Assembly (NCBI RefSeq): GCF_009866765.1
Contig: NZ_CP019431.1
Span: 3,534,001 to 3,598,000 of the forward strand
Direction of reading: 5' to 3'
Source of the DNA: Pseudomonas sp. S35
Lineage (GTDB): Bacteria > Pseudomonadota > Gammaproteobacteria > Pseudomonadales > Pseudomonadaceae
Length of the DNA: 64,000 nt
Positions within the stretch are counted from its first letter, which is position 1; the number at the start of each line of letters is the position of its first letter. Shown here in pieces: positions 1 to 8,366 of the stretch. Made by a program: the position numbers and the translations under genes. Under the pieces are notes generated by a model, which saw only the letters and a program-made list of their open reading frames with translations, did not search any database and was not told where the DNA came from.

Positions 1-860
1 TACGCATCGGCGTGAGCATCGCCCAGGTCGATGACGTATTCCTCGCACAAATGCGCGACTACATGGCCGCCCACGCCAAGGAGCTGCCCGGCGTGACCCT
101 GCAATTCGAGGACGCCCAGGGCGATGTGGTGCGCCAGCTTAATCAGGTGCAGAACTTCAGCGCACAAGGCATGGACGCGATCATCGTCAATGCGGTGGAC
201 ACGGCAGCCACGCAGAAAATGACGGTGAATGCCCAGCAGGCGAAAATTCCGCTGGTGTACGTCAACCGTCGCCCGGAGTTCAAGGATGTGCCACCGGGAA
301 TTGGCTATGTAGGCTCGGACGAGATCAAGGCCGGAGAGATCCAGATGCGCTACCTGGCAGAAAAAATGGGCGGCAAGGGCAACCTGGCGATCATGCTCGG
401 GTTGCTGTCCAACAACGCCACGCACAACCGTACGCTGGGCGTGAAGAACGTGCTCAAGGACTACCCCGGCATCAAGATCGTCGAGGAACAAAGCGCCGAA
501 TGGCAGCGCAGCAAAGCGATTGACCTGATGAACAACTGGATTGTGTCGGGCCGCAAAATCGATGCAGTGGCCGCCAATGCCGATGAAATGGCGATTGGCG
601 CGGCCATGGCGATCAGCCAGGCGGGGATGCAACCGGGCAAGGACATATTGGTCGCCGGCAGCGATGGCGGCGCGGCCGGGCTGGATGCGGTGAAAAAAGG
701 CCTGTTGCTGGTAACGGCGTATCAGGACAACAAGGGGCAGGCGGTCGGTTCGATTGATCTGGCGGTAAAGATGGTGAAAAAACAGCCCTACGAGGCTGAG
801 CTGACCATCCCTTACCAGCAGATCACCAAGGACAACTACCAGGCGTTCCTCAACCCTTGA
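1..860 (+). CDS. Periplasmic sugar-binding protein of an ABC importer (5' truncated)
   Basis: This is the C-terminal ~285 residues of a periplasmic binding protein of the ribose/inositol type (Peripla_BP_4 fold). The reading frame is open to the window edge and reads RIGVSIAQVDDVF before the first possible GTG at 12, so the real start and signal peptide lie upstream. Family-like stretches include the ligand-loop segments GMDAIIVNAVDTAAT, IPLVYVNRRPEF and the late VAGSDGGAAGLDAV. It would deliver a sugar or polyol to an inner-membrane ABC permease. Tryptophan and arginine in EWQRSKA and the NADEMA segment occupy positions that contact sugars in relatives. The substrate cannot be read from sequence; inositol and ribose are both possible. 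No transporter genes follow it, so it is either the last gene of its operon or stands alone. A REP-type array starts 24 bp after the stop codon. Confidence 0.85.
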   Translation, partial: RIGVSIAQVDDVFLAQMRDYMAAHAKELPGVTLQFEDAQGDVVRQLNQVQNFSAQGMDAIIVNAVDTAATQKMTVNAQQAKIPLVYVNRRPEFKDVPPGIGYVGSDEIKAGEIQMRYLAEKMGGKGNLAIMLGLLSNNATHNRTLGVKNVLKDYPGIKIVEEQSAEWQRSKAIDLMNNWIVSGRKIDAVAANADEMAIGAAMAISQAGMQPGKDILVAGSDGGAAGLDAVKKGLLLVTAYQDNKGQAVGSIDLAVKMVKKQPYEAELTIPYQQITKDNYQAFLNP

Positions 861-883
861 TTGATTTGAGTAAGTGAGGCGCT

Positions 884-1970
884 TTTGTGGTGAGCGGGCT
901 TGCCCCGCGCTGGGCTGCGAAGCAGCCCCAAAACCATACAACTCGGTTTGTCTGCAAAAAACGGGGGGTGGTTCTAATGGGGCCGCTGCGCAGCCCAGCG
1001 CGGGGCAAGCCCGCTCACCACAAAAACACCGCTCCCCACAAAGGCTATACGGCAGTGTATTTTTCTCGGATGGCTGCAAAACCACCTATGGAAAACGAAA
1101 TTTCCCGACTCCACTAACTCCCTTCTGGTGAGCGGACTCCTTTGTGGTGAGCGGGCTTGCCCCGCGCTGGGCTGCGAAGCAGCCCCAAAACCATACAACT
1201 CGGTTTGTCTGCAAAAAACGGGGGTGGTTCTAATGGGGCCGCTGCGCAGCCCAGCGCGGGGCAAGCCCGCTCACCACAAAACACCGCTTCCCACAAAGGC
1301 TATACGGCGGTGTATTTTTCTCGGATGGCTGCAAAACCACTTATGGAAAACGAAATTTCCCGACTCTACTAACTCCCTTCTGGTGAGCGGACTCCTTTGT
1401 GGTGAGCGGGCTTGCCCCGCGCTGGGCTGCGAAGCAGCCCCAAAACCATACAACTCGGTTTGTCTGCAAAAACGGGGGTGGTTCTAATGGGGCCGCTGCG
1501 CAGCCCAGCGCGGGGCAAGCCCGCTCACCACAAAAACACCGCTTCCCACAAAGGCTATACGGCGGTGTATTTTTCTCGGATGGCTGCAAAACCACCTATG
1601 GAAAACGAAATTTCCCGACTCCACTAACTCCCTTCTGGTGAGCGGACTCCTTTGTGGTGAGCGGGCTTTTGTGGTGAGCGGGCTTGCCCCGCGCTGGGCT
1701 GCGAAGCAGCCCCAAAACCATACAACTCGGTTTGTCTGCAAAAACGGGGGGTGGTTCTAATGGGGCCGCTGCGCAGCCCAGCGCGGGGCAAGCCCGCTCA
1801 CCACAAAAAACCGCTCCCCACGAAGGCTATACGGCGGTGTATTTTTCTCGGATGGCTGCAAAACCACCTATGGAAAACGAAATTTCCCGACTCCACTAAC
1901 TCCCTTCTGGTGAGCGGACTCCTTTGTGGTGAGCGGGCTTGCCCCGCGCGAGGCAAGCTCGCTCACCACA
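884..1970. repeat. Tandem array of four ~255 bp REP/BIME-like units plus a terminal single REP
   Basis: Four near-identical direct copies start at 884, 1141, 1396 and 1668 (periods 257, 255, and 255 plus a 17 bp duplication of TTTGTGGTGAGCGGGCT at 1651-1667). A fifth, partial start at 1923 holds only a simple REP hairpin (1926-1969). Each unit contains a perfect 33 bp inverted repeat (first copy arms 887-919 and 989-1021) with the Pseudomonas REP core GCGGGCTTGCCCCGC. A ~120 bp non-palindromic segment follows, containing GGCTATACGG and CGGATGGCTGCAAAACCAC. Copies differ by a few substitutions and single-base indels in A or G runs, which points to recent expansion. The stretch 861-1996 holds no credible gene; reading frames inside it simply repeat with the array. 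Likely roles are 3'-end mRNA protection or termination for the upstream gene. Confidence 0.95.
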
Positions 1971-1996
1971 GAAGTCAGAGGAAAGCCGCAGAGTTT

Positions 1997-2329
1997 TCAT
2001 GCCAGCCTGGAAATTGTTCGGCGGTCATTGCTCCCTCGCCCCCGCACCACGATGTAAAGCAGCGGGCCCACCGACACGAACACCGCCGTCAGCAAAAAAT
2101 ACGGCAGCACCGACAACACCGAGCGCCCTCGCCCACGAGCATCCCGATACATCCATACGCACGCCAATACCGCCATCAGGTATAGGTCGATCACCACTTG
2201 CGCGGTGTCCGGCCGCGAGAGCAATTCCTGCCCAAACGCCAATAACGACTGCTCGGCAGTCAACAGAGTGAACAGGGTGTAGAGGGAAAACCCGAGCAAA
2301 GCGGCCAGGGCAATCGAGGGTCTTGGCAT
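1997..2329 (-). CDS. Small DUF2834-like inner-membrane protein
   Basis: A 110-residue hydrophobic protein with three probable membrane segments: ALAALLGFSLYTLFTLL near the N-terminus, VVIDLYLMAVLACVWMY in the middle and LPYFLLTAVFVSVGPLLYIVV near the C-terminus. The conserved pattern of an aspartate-containing helix, WMYRDARGRG and then SVGPLLYIVVR matches DUF2834 proteins, whose function is unknown. The ATG at 2329 is preferred because GGAAGA lies just upstream; an in-frame start ten codons earlier is possible. It is divergent from the XRE regulator at 2413, so the ~80 bp between them probably holds both promoters. Nothing in the sequence shows a substrate or partner. Confidence 0.75.
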   Translation of the reverse strand: MPRPSIALAALLGFSLYTLFTLLTAEQSLLAFGQELLSRPDTAQVVIDLYLMAVLACVWMYRDARGRGRSVLSVLPYFLLTAVFVSVGPLLYIVVRGRGSNDRRTISRLA

Positions 2330-2412
2330 GATGTCTTCCTTGAAGTGATCGAGCCCCACCTTAGTGATAAGGTTTGGCCCCTCGCAATGACCTCGGAGGT
2401 CATGGACACACC

Positions 2413-3201
2413 ATGGAAAACCCTGCTAACGCCGGCGAACACCTGCGCCAGTTGCGTCGCCAGGCCAAGTTGAGCCAATTGGACCTGGCGCTGATCACCG
2501 GAATGTCCCAGCGCCACCTCAGTTGCATTGAAACCGGCCGCGCCAAACCGAGTCCAGCAACGCTGCATACGCTGCTGACAGCACTGGAGACACCGCTGGC
2601 GCATTGCAATCGCGTCTTCCTCGCCGCCGGTTACGCGCCGCGCTACACCGCCACCCCGCTCGCCTCACCGGCCATGGCCGCGATTCGCGATGCGGTCAGC
2701 CATGTGCTGCACGCCAACAACCCCGCGCCGGCGATTCTGCTGGGCAGCGAGTGGCAGGTGCTGGCGGCCAATGCCAGCACCGGCGTGCTGTTCAAGCTGG
2801 TCGGGATCAAAGCGGATGCAGCCGATGGCCTGAACCTGCTGACCACCCTGCTGCAAACCGGTGGCCTGGGCGATCACTTGATCAACGCCGAAGAGATCCG
2901 CACCCTCGCCTGGCAACGGGCAACTCGCGAGGCGTTGGGCAGCCCGGCATTGGCTGCTTTGCTGGCGAGTTTGCCAGTGCCCACTCACACTAAGTTGCCC
3001 AGCGAAATGCCGCCGCTGGTGCTCACGCGCATCCGCTCAAGCCAAGGCGAGCTGAACTTTCTGTCGACCTTCACCACCTTCGGCATGCCCCAGGACATCA
3101 CCCTCACCTCGCTGCGTATCGAGCATCTGATTCCCGCCGACGAGCTCACCTGGCAGGTGATGCGCGCCGCCTTCGCGGACTATTCCGCGCTGGTTTTGTG
3201 A
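2413..3201 (+). CDS. XRE-family regulator with MmyB-like ligand-binding domain
   Basis: A 262-residue transcription factor. Residues ~8-65 form a Cro/C1-type helix-turn-helix (LRQLRRQAKLSQLDLALITG, then the recognition region SQRHLSCIETGRAKPS). The rest resembles the MmyB-like PAS-type domain of this regulator class, including SEWQVLAANAS, a long helical middle and the C-terminal ITLTSLRIEHLIPADE. Members often control a neighbouring dehydrogenase or hydrolase gene, but the effector is unknown. The ATG at 2413 keeps the HTH intact; a GGAGG lies 13 bases upstream, rather far, so initiation may be weak. The neighbours are a divergent DUF2834 gene and, 57 bp downstream on the same strand, the amidase gene, which is a plausible target. 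Confidence 0.85.
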   Translation: MENPANAGEHLRQLRRQAKLSQLDLALITGMSQRHLSCIETGRAKPSPATLHTLLTALETPLAHCNRVFLAAGYAPRYTATPLASPAMAAIRDAVSHVLHANNPAPAILLGSEWQVLAANASTGVLFKLVGIKADAADGLNLLTTLLQTGGLGDHLINAEEIRTLAWQRATREALGSPALAALLASLPVPTHTKLPSEMPPLVLTRIRSSQGELNFLSTFTTFGMPQDITLTSLRIEHLIPADELTWQVMRAAFADYSALVL

Positions 3202-3257
3202 AATATCTGTACGTAGACTGCGGCCATACCTCAACTTAAGGCGGCGAAGAAAACGTC

Positions 3258-4964
3258 ATGCAAGTTACCGAAGTCTCCATTGCCCAATTGCGCGCTGCGC
3301 TTGAATCCGGCCAGACCACTGCCGTTGAGCTGGTCCAGGCTTACCTTGCACGGATCGAGGCCTACGACGGCCCACAGACTGCAACAGCGTTGAATGCCGT
3401 GGTGGTGCGCAACCCCCAAGCGCTTGAAGAAGCCGAGGCGTCCGATGCGCGCCGGGCGAAGGGCGAAACCTTGGGGCCACTGGATGGCATTCCCTACACC
3501 GCGAAGGACAGCTACCTGGTCAAGGGCCTGACGGCGGCCTCCGGCAGCCCGGCATTTGCCAAACTCACCGCCCATCGCGACGCGTTCACCATCGAACGCC
3601 TGCGCGCCGGTGGCGCCATCTGCCTGGGCAAGACCAACATGCCACCGATGGCCAATGGCGGCATGCAGCGTGGCGTGTATGGCCGTGCCGAAAGCCCGTA
3701 TAACGCCAGCTACCTCACGGCGCCGTTCGCCTCCGGCTCGTCCAACGGTGCCGGTACTGCCACCGCCGCCAGCTTCGCCGCGTTCGGCCTGGCGGAAGAA
3801 ACCTGGTCCAGCGGACGTGGCCCGGCGTCCAACAACGGGCTGTGCGCCTATACCCCATCCCGTGGAGTGATTTCGGTGCGCGGCAACTGGCCGCTGACGC
3901 CGACGATGGACGTGGTGGTGCCCTACGCCCGCACTATGGCCGACCTGCTGGAAGTGCTCAATGTGGTGGTCGCCGAAGACCCCGACACCCGTGGCGACCT
4001 GTGGCGCCTGCAGCCCTGGGTGCCGATCCCCAGCGTCGCCGACGTGCGCCCGGCGTCTTACATGGAGCTGGCCGCAACAGCCGACTACCTCGTGGGCAAA
4101 CGCCTGGGCGTGCCGCGCATGTACATCAATGCCGACCCCGACGCCGGCACCAGCGAAAAGCCCGGCATCGGCGGCCCGACCGGGCAACGGATCAACACCC
4201 GTGACAGCGTGATCAACCTGTGGAAAGACGCCCGCCAGGCGCTCGAAGCGGCCGGCGCTGAAGTTATCGAGGTGGATTTCCCGCTGGTGTCCAATTGCGA
4301 AGGCGATCGCCCCGGCGCGCCGACGGTGTTCACCCGTGGGCTGGTGTCCAAGGAATTCCTGCACGACGAATTGTGGGAACTGTCTGCCTGGGCTTTCGAT
4401 GACTTCCTGCGCGCCAACAACGACCCAACCCTCAACCGCCTGGCGAATGTGGACGGCCCGAAGATCTTCCCCCACGACCCCGGCACCCTGCCCAACCGTG
4501 AGGACGACCTCGCCGCCGGCATGGACGAATACGTGCGCATGGCCGAGCGCGGCATCACGCCCTGGAATGAAATCAGCACCGTACCCGACGGCCTGCGCGG
4601 CCTTGAGCAGACGCGGCGCATCGACCTGGAAGACTGGATGGACACGCTCGGCCTCGACGCGGTGCTGTTCCCCACCGTGGCCGATGTAGGCCCAGCGGAC
4701 GCCGATGTGAACGAAGCCAGTGCCGACATCGCCTGGAGCAATGGCATCTGGGTGGCCAACGGCAACCTCGCCATCCGCCACCTGGGCGTGCCTACCGTCA
4801 CCGTGCCGATGGGCGTGATGGTGGATATCGGCATGCCGGTAGGGCTGACGTTTGCCGGTCGCGCTTACGATGACTCGGCGCTGCTGCGGCTGGCGGCCGC
4901 GTATGAGGCGACCGGGAGCAAGCGCTTGATCCCGCCGCGTACTCCGCCACTGGCAGCAAACTAA
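3258..4964 (+). CDS. Amidase-signature family hydrolase
   Basis: A 568-residue amidase-signature enzyme that should hydrolyse a carboxamide (or aryl amide) to acid and ammonia or amine. The Ser-cisSer-Lys triad can be placed: Lys83 in PYTAKDSY, the cis-Ser at 161 in ASGSSNGAG, and the nucleophile Ser185 in WSSGRGPAS. The 24-residue spacing between the two serines equals that of the family. The usual glycine-rich loop is altered (EETWSSGRGP in place of a GTDxGGS-type loop), marking a divergent subfamily with an unknown substrate. It has no signal peptide, so it is cytoplasmic. It starts 57 bp after the XRE regulator on the same strand and may be controlled by it. A REP doublet follows the stop. 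A long open frame on the opposite strand is a GC-rich shadow. Confidence 0.9.
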   Translation: MQVTEVSIAQLRAALESGQTTAVELVQAYLARIEAYDGPQTATALNAVVVRNPQALEEAEASDARRAKGETLGPLDGIPYTAKDSYLVKGLTAASGSPAFAKLTAHRDAFTIERLRAGGAICLGKTNMPPMANGGMQRGVYGRAESPYNASYLTAPFASGSSNGAGTATAASFAAFGLAEETWSSGRGPASNNGLCAYTPSRGVISVRGNWPLTPTMDVVVPYARTMADLLEVLNVVVAEDPDTRGDLWRLQPWVPIPSVADVRPASYMELAATADYLVGKRLGVPRMYINADPDAGTSEKPGIGGPTGQRINTRDSVINLWKDARQALEAAGAEVIEVDFPLVSNCEGDRPGAPTVFTRGLVSKEFLHDELWELSAWAFDDFLRANNDPTLNRLANVDGPKIFPHDPGTLPNREDDLAAGMDEYVRMAERGITPWNEISTVPDGLRGLEQTRRIDLEDWMDTLGLDAVLFPTVADVGPADADVNEASADIAWSNGIWVANGNLAIRHLGVPTVTVPMGVMVDIGMPVGLTFAGRAYDDSALLRLAAAYEATGSKRLIPPRTPPLAAN

Positions 4965-4974
4965 CGATTCACCC

Positions 4975-5067
4975 TGTGTGAGGGGGCTTGCTCCCGATAG
5001 CGGAGTGCCAGGCAAAGCTGTTCCAGCTGAACCACTGCCATCGGGGGCAAGCCCCCTCCCACATTTT
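4975..5067. repeat. REP doublet (BIME) after the amidase gene
   Basis: Two REP sequences face each other: GAGGGGGCTTGCTCCCGAT on the left and ATCGGGGGCAAGCCCCCTC on the right, separated by ~50 bases. This is the common P. fluorescens REP type. It lies between the amidase gene and the convergent DUF6434 gene and could act as a bidirectional 3' structure. Confidence 0.9.
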
Positions 5068-5153
5068 GAGCTTCAGCGTGTCATTTGCTTGGCTTTGTCT
5101 TCAGGGCGCCGCCGCACCCACCCTCAACAAATGTCGGCAGCACATTGCCGTGT

Positions 5154-5372
5154 TCATGGGTGCGAGCCAGCGTTCCGGCGCTGCCATTCATCCACCACGT
5201 CGCCCAGTACCTTGGGGGTATCGTTGCGAATCCACGCCATAAAGGGTCGGTCAAACTTGAAGGTAGGCCCGCAGTGCTCAAGCATGAAGCGGCGCACGTT
5301 CTGGGTGTTTTTGTAGTGCGCGGTCACGGGAGTGGCGCGGGTGAGGGGCGCGCTGTGCCAGTCAAAATCCAT
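5154..5372 (-). CDS. DUF6434 small protein
   Basis: A 72-residue soluble protein reading MDFDWHSAPLTRATPVT, then YKNTQNVRRFMLEHCG and AWIRNDTPKVLGDVVDEW. This pattern matches the small DUF6434 family found alone or attached to SAP-type DNA-binding domains; its function is unknown. The ATG at 5372 has GAGAG 5-6 bases upstream. It is the only gene between the REP doublet and the NTF2-like gene, and is transcribed away from the latter. It has no signal peptide or membrane segment. Confidence 0.75.
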   Translation of the reverse strand: MDFDWHSAPLTRATPVTAHYKNTQNVRRFMLEHCGPTFKFDRPFMAWIRNDTPKVLGDVVDEWQRRNAGSHP

Positions 5373-5618
5373 TTTTTCTCTCGGGCAGGAGTAGGGTCGG
5401 CGTTAGCATAGCGATGCGCCAGCCTCCTCGGAAGCGACAAGAATAGCCGAACGGAAAATTCCAATGTGTTGGGACATCACATAAGGAGACCATCCCTTAC
5501 AACCCCAACCTTTTCAGGATATTTAAAAATTTCACTTTCCATCTTCACAATAAATATTGCATGGTTGTACGATGACTATAACTGTCGTGCACACCCCAAC
5601 AACAATAAGGAAACACCC

Positions 5619-6044
5619 ATGCAAAACGTCAAAGCACTGATCGGTTTTCTGTGCCTGTTCAGCGGCTACGTCGCCGCAGCCCCCGCCGACAAAGACGTGG
5701 CCCAAGCGGTCGATCACCTGACCCAGGCCATGCTGCATAAAGACATCAAGCAGCTTCAGGCCCTCACCGCCGAGCAGCTCACCTACGGCCATTCCAGCGG
5801 CAAGATCCAGAACAAACAGGAGTTCATCGCCGACATCGAGACCGGTCGCAGCGGCTTCAAGACCCTGGAAATGCAAAAGCAGAGCATCACCTTGCAAGGC
5901 GACACCGCACTGGTGCGCAACCACTTTCACGCCCAGGCAGTGAACAGCGGCGTCGAAGTGCCCACCGACATCGAAAACTTCCAGGTCTGGCAGAAGCAGA
6001 AAGGCCACTGGCTGTTGATCGGTCGCCAAGCCTTTAAATTCTGA
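5619..6044 (+). CDS. Exported NTF2-like (DUF4440-type) protein
   Basis: A 141-residue protein with a cleavable signal peptide (ALIGFLCLFSGYVAAAP) followed by a SnoaL/DUF4440-like cone fold. Typical features are the AVDHLTQAMLHKDIKQLQAL helix pair, LTYGHSSGKIQNKQEF, and the final strands NFQVWQKQKGHWLLIGRQAF. It is predicted to be periplasmic; ligand or activity is unknown. The ATG at 5619 has AAGGAAA upstream; longer starts would destroy the signal peptide. The AT-rich 250 bp upstream contains the likely promoter. Convergent with the MocR gene, with 14 bp between the stop codons. Confidence 0.8.
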   Translation: MQNVKALIGFLCLFSGYVAAAPADKDVAQAVDHLTQAMLHKDIKQLQALTAEQLTYGHSSGKIQNKQEFIADIETGRSGFKTLEMQKQSITLQGDTALVRNHFHAQAVNSGVEVPTDIENFQVWQKQKGHWLLIGRQAFKF

Positions 6045-6058
6045 TGGCCAGGGGTGGC

Positions 6059-7399
6059 TCACCAGGCCACCACCTTGCGCACCTTGAGCAACGCTTCGCG
6101 CAGTGCCGGCATGTCCACCGAGCCCAAGGCCAGGCGCAGCGCATGGGGCACGTGGGCCGAGACAGCAAACGGCTCGGCGGTGGACACGCAGACGCCCTCG
6201 CGCTGCAAGGTCATGGCGACCTGGTCGGCGCGAGCCTCTTCCGTCAGGGGCAGCCACAAAAAGTACGATGACGGGTGGCTGGTATACGCCAGCCCCTTCA
6301 ACACCTGCGCAGCCAAGGCTTGTCGAGCCTGGGCATCCTGACGCTTTTGGGCTTCCAGTCGGGCGACAGTGCCATCTTCGAGCCAGCCCACCGCAATGGC
6401 ACTCATCACACCGGGCACATTCCAGGTGGTGGCCATGATGGTGCGCTCCAACCCCTTCATCCAGGCAACCGGCGCCGCAATAAACCCCACGCGCAGCCCG
6501 GTGGCGACACTCTTCGACAACCCGCCCACATACACCGTGCGCTCCGGTGCCAGGCTCGCCACGGGTGGGGGCGCAGCTTCGGCCAGAAACGCGTAGGCCG
6601 CATCTTCGATGATCATCAGATTGTGCTGGCGGGCGATGGCGACCAACTGCTCGCGCAGGGCCATGTCCATCACCCAGCCCAGGGGATTGTGCAAAGTGGG
6701 CATGCTGTAGACGGCACGCACCGAACGCTTGCGACACAGGGTTTGCAGATAATCCAGGTCCGGACCAACGGCGGTGAACGGGATCGCGACCATTTCCAGA
6801 TGCAGGGTTTCGGCCAAGACCTTGAACCCCGAGTACGTCAGCGCGTCGACGGCGATCACATCCCCCGGCTTGAGCAGCGCCATCAGGGTGACCGCCAAAC
6901 CATGCTGGGCACCGCTGACCACCAGCACCTGCTCGGCATCCACTGTCAGGCCCCGATGCAACAGATGACGCGCCACCGCCGCGCGCTCGTGCAGGCGCCC
7001 CGCGTGGGGTTGATAGCGCAGCAGTGCTTGCAGGTCGCCGGACAGCGCCAATTGACGCAACGCGGTGCGAAGCAGGTCGGCCTGGCCTGGTAGCGACGGG
7101 TAGTTGAAGTTCAGATCGAGCATGCCCGGCGCAACGCTCATCTGCCCACTGCCCTGCCCTGGCGGCAGCGAGATCTCGCGAACAAAGGTGCCTCGCCCGG
7201 TTTCCCCGCTGACCAGGCCCATCGCCTCAAGCTCGGTGTACACGCGGCTCGCGGTGGCCAGCGCCAGCCCATGCGCGGCGGCCAATTGGCGGTGGGTGGG
7301 CAGGCGCGTGCCGGGCGGCAGGCGCCCCGAGCGGATGTCTTGGGCAAACGTATCGACCAGCGACTTGTAGCGGGCGCGGGGCATTGGCGATGTATCCAT
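6059..7399 (-). CDS. MocR-type GntR regulator with aminotransferase-like domain
   Basis: A 446-residue MocR/PdxR-class regulator. Residues ~5-75 are a GntR winged helix (YKSLVDTFAQDIRSGRLPPG, then LPTHRQLAAAHGLALATASRVY). The remainder is a fold-type I aminotransferase domain with the PLP-lysine motif GGLSKSVATGLRVG and the PLP-phosphate region VLVVSGAQHGL. Such proteins use PLP as a cofactor or sensor and usually control a divergent transporter or biosynthetic gene. Here the gene for an EamA exporter starts 76 bp away on the opposite strand, the standard MocR arrangement. A 6-6-6 inverted repeat (GACAAT...ATTGTC, 7400-7417) lies directly at its start codon and is the likely operator. Confidence 0.92.
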   Translation of the reverse strand: MDTSPMPRARYKSLVDTFAQDIRSGRLPPGTRLPTHRQLAAAHGLALATASRVYTELEAMGLVSGETGRGTFVREISLPPGQGSGQMSVAPGMLDLNFNYPSLPGQADLLRTALRQLALSGDLQALLRYQPHAGRLHERAAVARHLLHRGLTVDAEQVLVVSGAQHGLAVTLMALLKPGDVIAVDALTYSGFKVLAETLHLEMVAIPFTAVGPDLDYLQTLCRKRSVRAVYSMPTLHNPLGWVMDMALREQLVAIARQHNLMIIEDAAYAFLAEAAPPPVASLAPERTVYVGGLSKSVATGLRVGFIAAPVAWMKGLERTIMATTWNVPGVMSAIAVGWLEDGTVARLEAQKRQDAQARQALAAQVLKGLAYTSHPSSYFLWLPLTEEARADQVAMTLQREGVCVSTAEPFAVSAHVPHALRLALGSVDMPALREALLKVRKVVAW

Positions 7400-7417
7400 G
7401 ACAATTTTTTGATTGTC
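7400..7417. promoter_or_regulatory. Candidate MocR operator
   Basis: GACAAT-TTTTTG-ATTGTC is a perfect 6 bp inverted repeat with a 6-base AT-rich spacer. It abuts the MocR start codon in the 76 bp shared with the EamA gene. Its position suits autoregulation and control of the exporter; the assignment is inferred. Confidence 0.45.
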
Positions 7418-7475
7418 TTAATCTTCGATCCTAGGATGGGCTCCACGCAACTTTTCTTTTTCCGGACAGCCCCTC

Positions 7476-8366
7476 ATGGAACGTACGTCGCCCCTCAGCA
7501 ACCTGGACAGCAGCACCCAGGGTTGGATCAACGGTTTCATCGGCGTGGTGATTTTCAGCGGCTCATTGCCCGCCACGCGCCTGGCGGTCATGGAGTTCGA
7601 CCCGGTGTTCCTCACCATGATTCGCGCCGCCATTGCTGCCGTACTCGGGCTGATTGTGCTCTGGCTGTTCAAGGAGAAACGCCCGGCAAGCCATCAATGG
7701 GCGTCCCTGGCAATCGTATCCCTAGGCGTGGTAATTGGCTTTCCACTGCTCACCGCCCTGGCCTTGCAATACGTCACCTGCGCACACTCCATTGTGTTTA
7801 TCGGCCTGCTGCCCCTGGCCACTGCCGTCTTTGGCGTACTGCGCGGCGGCGAACGGCCACGCCCGGTGTTTTGGCTGTTTTCGATCCTGGGCAGTGTGCT
7901 GGTGATGGGTTATGCCTTCGCCCAGGGCTTGAGCGCCGCACCGGCTGGCGACTTGTTGATGCTGCTGGCGGTGCTGGTGTGCGGCTTGGGCTATGCCGAA
8001 GGCGCCAAGCTGTCGCGCTGCCTGGGCGGTTGGCAGGTGATCTGCTGGGCGCTGGTGGTGTCGTTGCCGGTGGTGCTGCCCTTGAGCCTGCTCTTTGCGC
8101 CGTCGAGCGTTACCGGCATCAGCTTGCCGGCCTGGCTGAGCCTGGGGTATGTGTCGCTGTTCAGCATGTTGATCGGGTTTGTGTTCTGGTATCGCGGGCT
8201 GGCCCAGGGTGGAATCGCGGCCGTCGGCCAGTTGCAGTTACTGCAACCGTTCTTCGGCCTGGCGTTGGCGGCGGGCCTGCTGCATGAGCAGGTGAGCCTG
8301 GGCATGGTGCTGGTGACAGTGGCGGTGATCGGCTGCGTGGCCGGCGCGAAGCACTTCGCCCGCTAG
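7476..8366 (+). CDS. EamA/DMT-family transporter
   Basis: A 296-residue membrane protein with ten predicted helices in two EamA halves. The first half includes GFIGVVIFSGSLPATRLAV and YVTCAHSIVFIGLLPLATAV; the second includes LVCGLGYAEGAKLSRCLGG and YRGLAQGGIAAVGQLQLLQP. Members of the drug/metabolite transporter superfamily export amino acids or related metabolites. Start at 7476 after a short leader; it is divergent from the MocR regulator, which probably controls it, suggesting an amine- or amino-acid-like substrate. Its stop overlaps that of the convergent YceI gene by four bases. Confidence 0.9.
   Translation: MERTSPLSNLDSSTQGWINGFIGVVIFSGSLPATRLAVMEFDPVFLTMIRAAIAAVLGLIVLWLFKEKRPASHQWASLAIVSLGVVIGFPLLTALALQYVTCAHSIVFIGLLPLATAVFGVLRGGERPRPVFWLFSILGSVLVMGYAFAQGLSAAPAGDLLMLLAVLVCGLGYAEGAKLSRCLGGWQVICWALVVSLPVVLPLSLLFAPSSVTGISLPAWLSLGYVSLFSMLIGFVFWYRGLAQGGIAAVGQLQLLQPFFGLALAAGLLHEQVSLGMVLVTVAVIGCVAGAKHFAR

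Noticed and set aside
884..1970. Possible CRISPR array
   Set aside because: Repeat units are ~255 bp and contiguous with no unique spacers, and no cas genes are present.
874..2270. Several open frames of 60-145 codons on both strands
   Set aside because: They recur with the 255 bp repeat, share REP-derived peptides and have no ribosome sites or family similarity; they are products of the repeat array.
3231..5015. 594-codon open frame antisense to the amidase
   Set aside because: A GC-rich shadow frame; it runs through the start region of the real gene and into the REP doublet.
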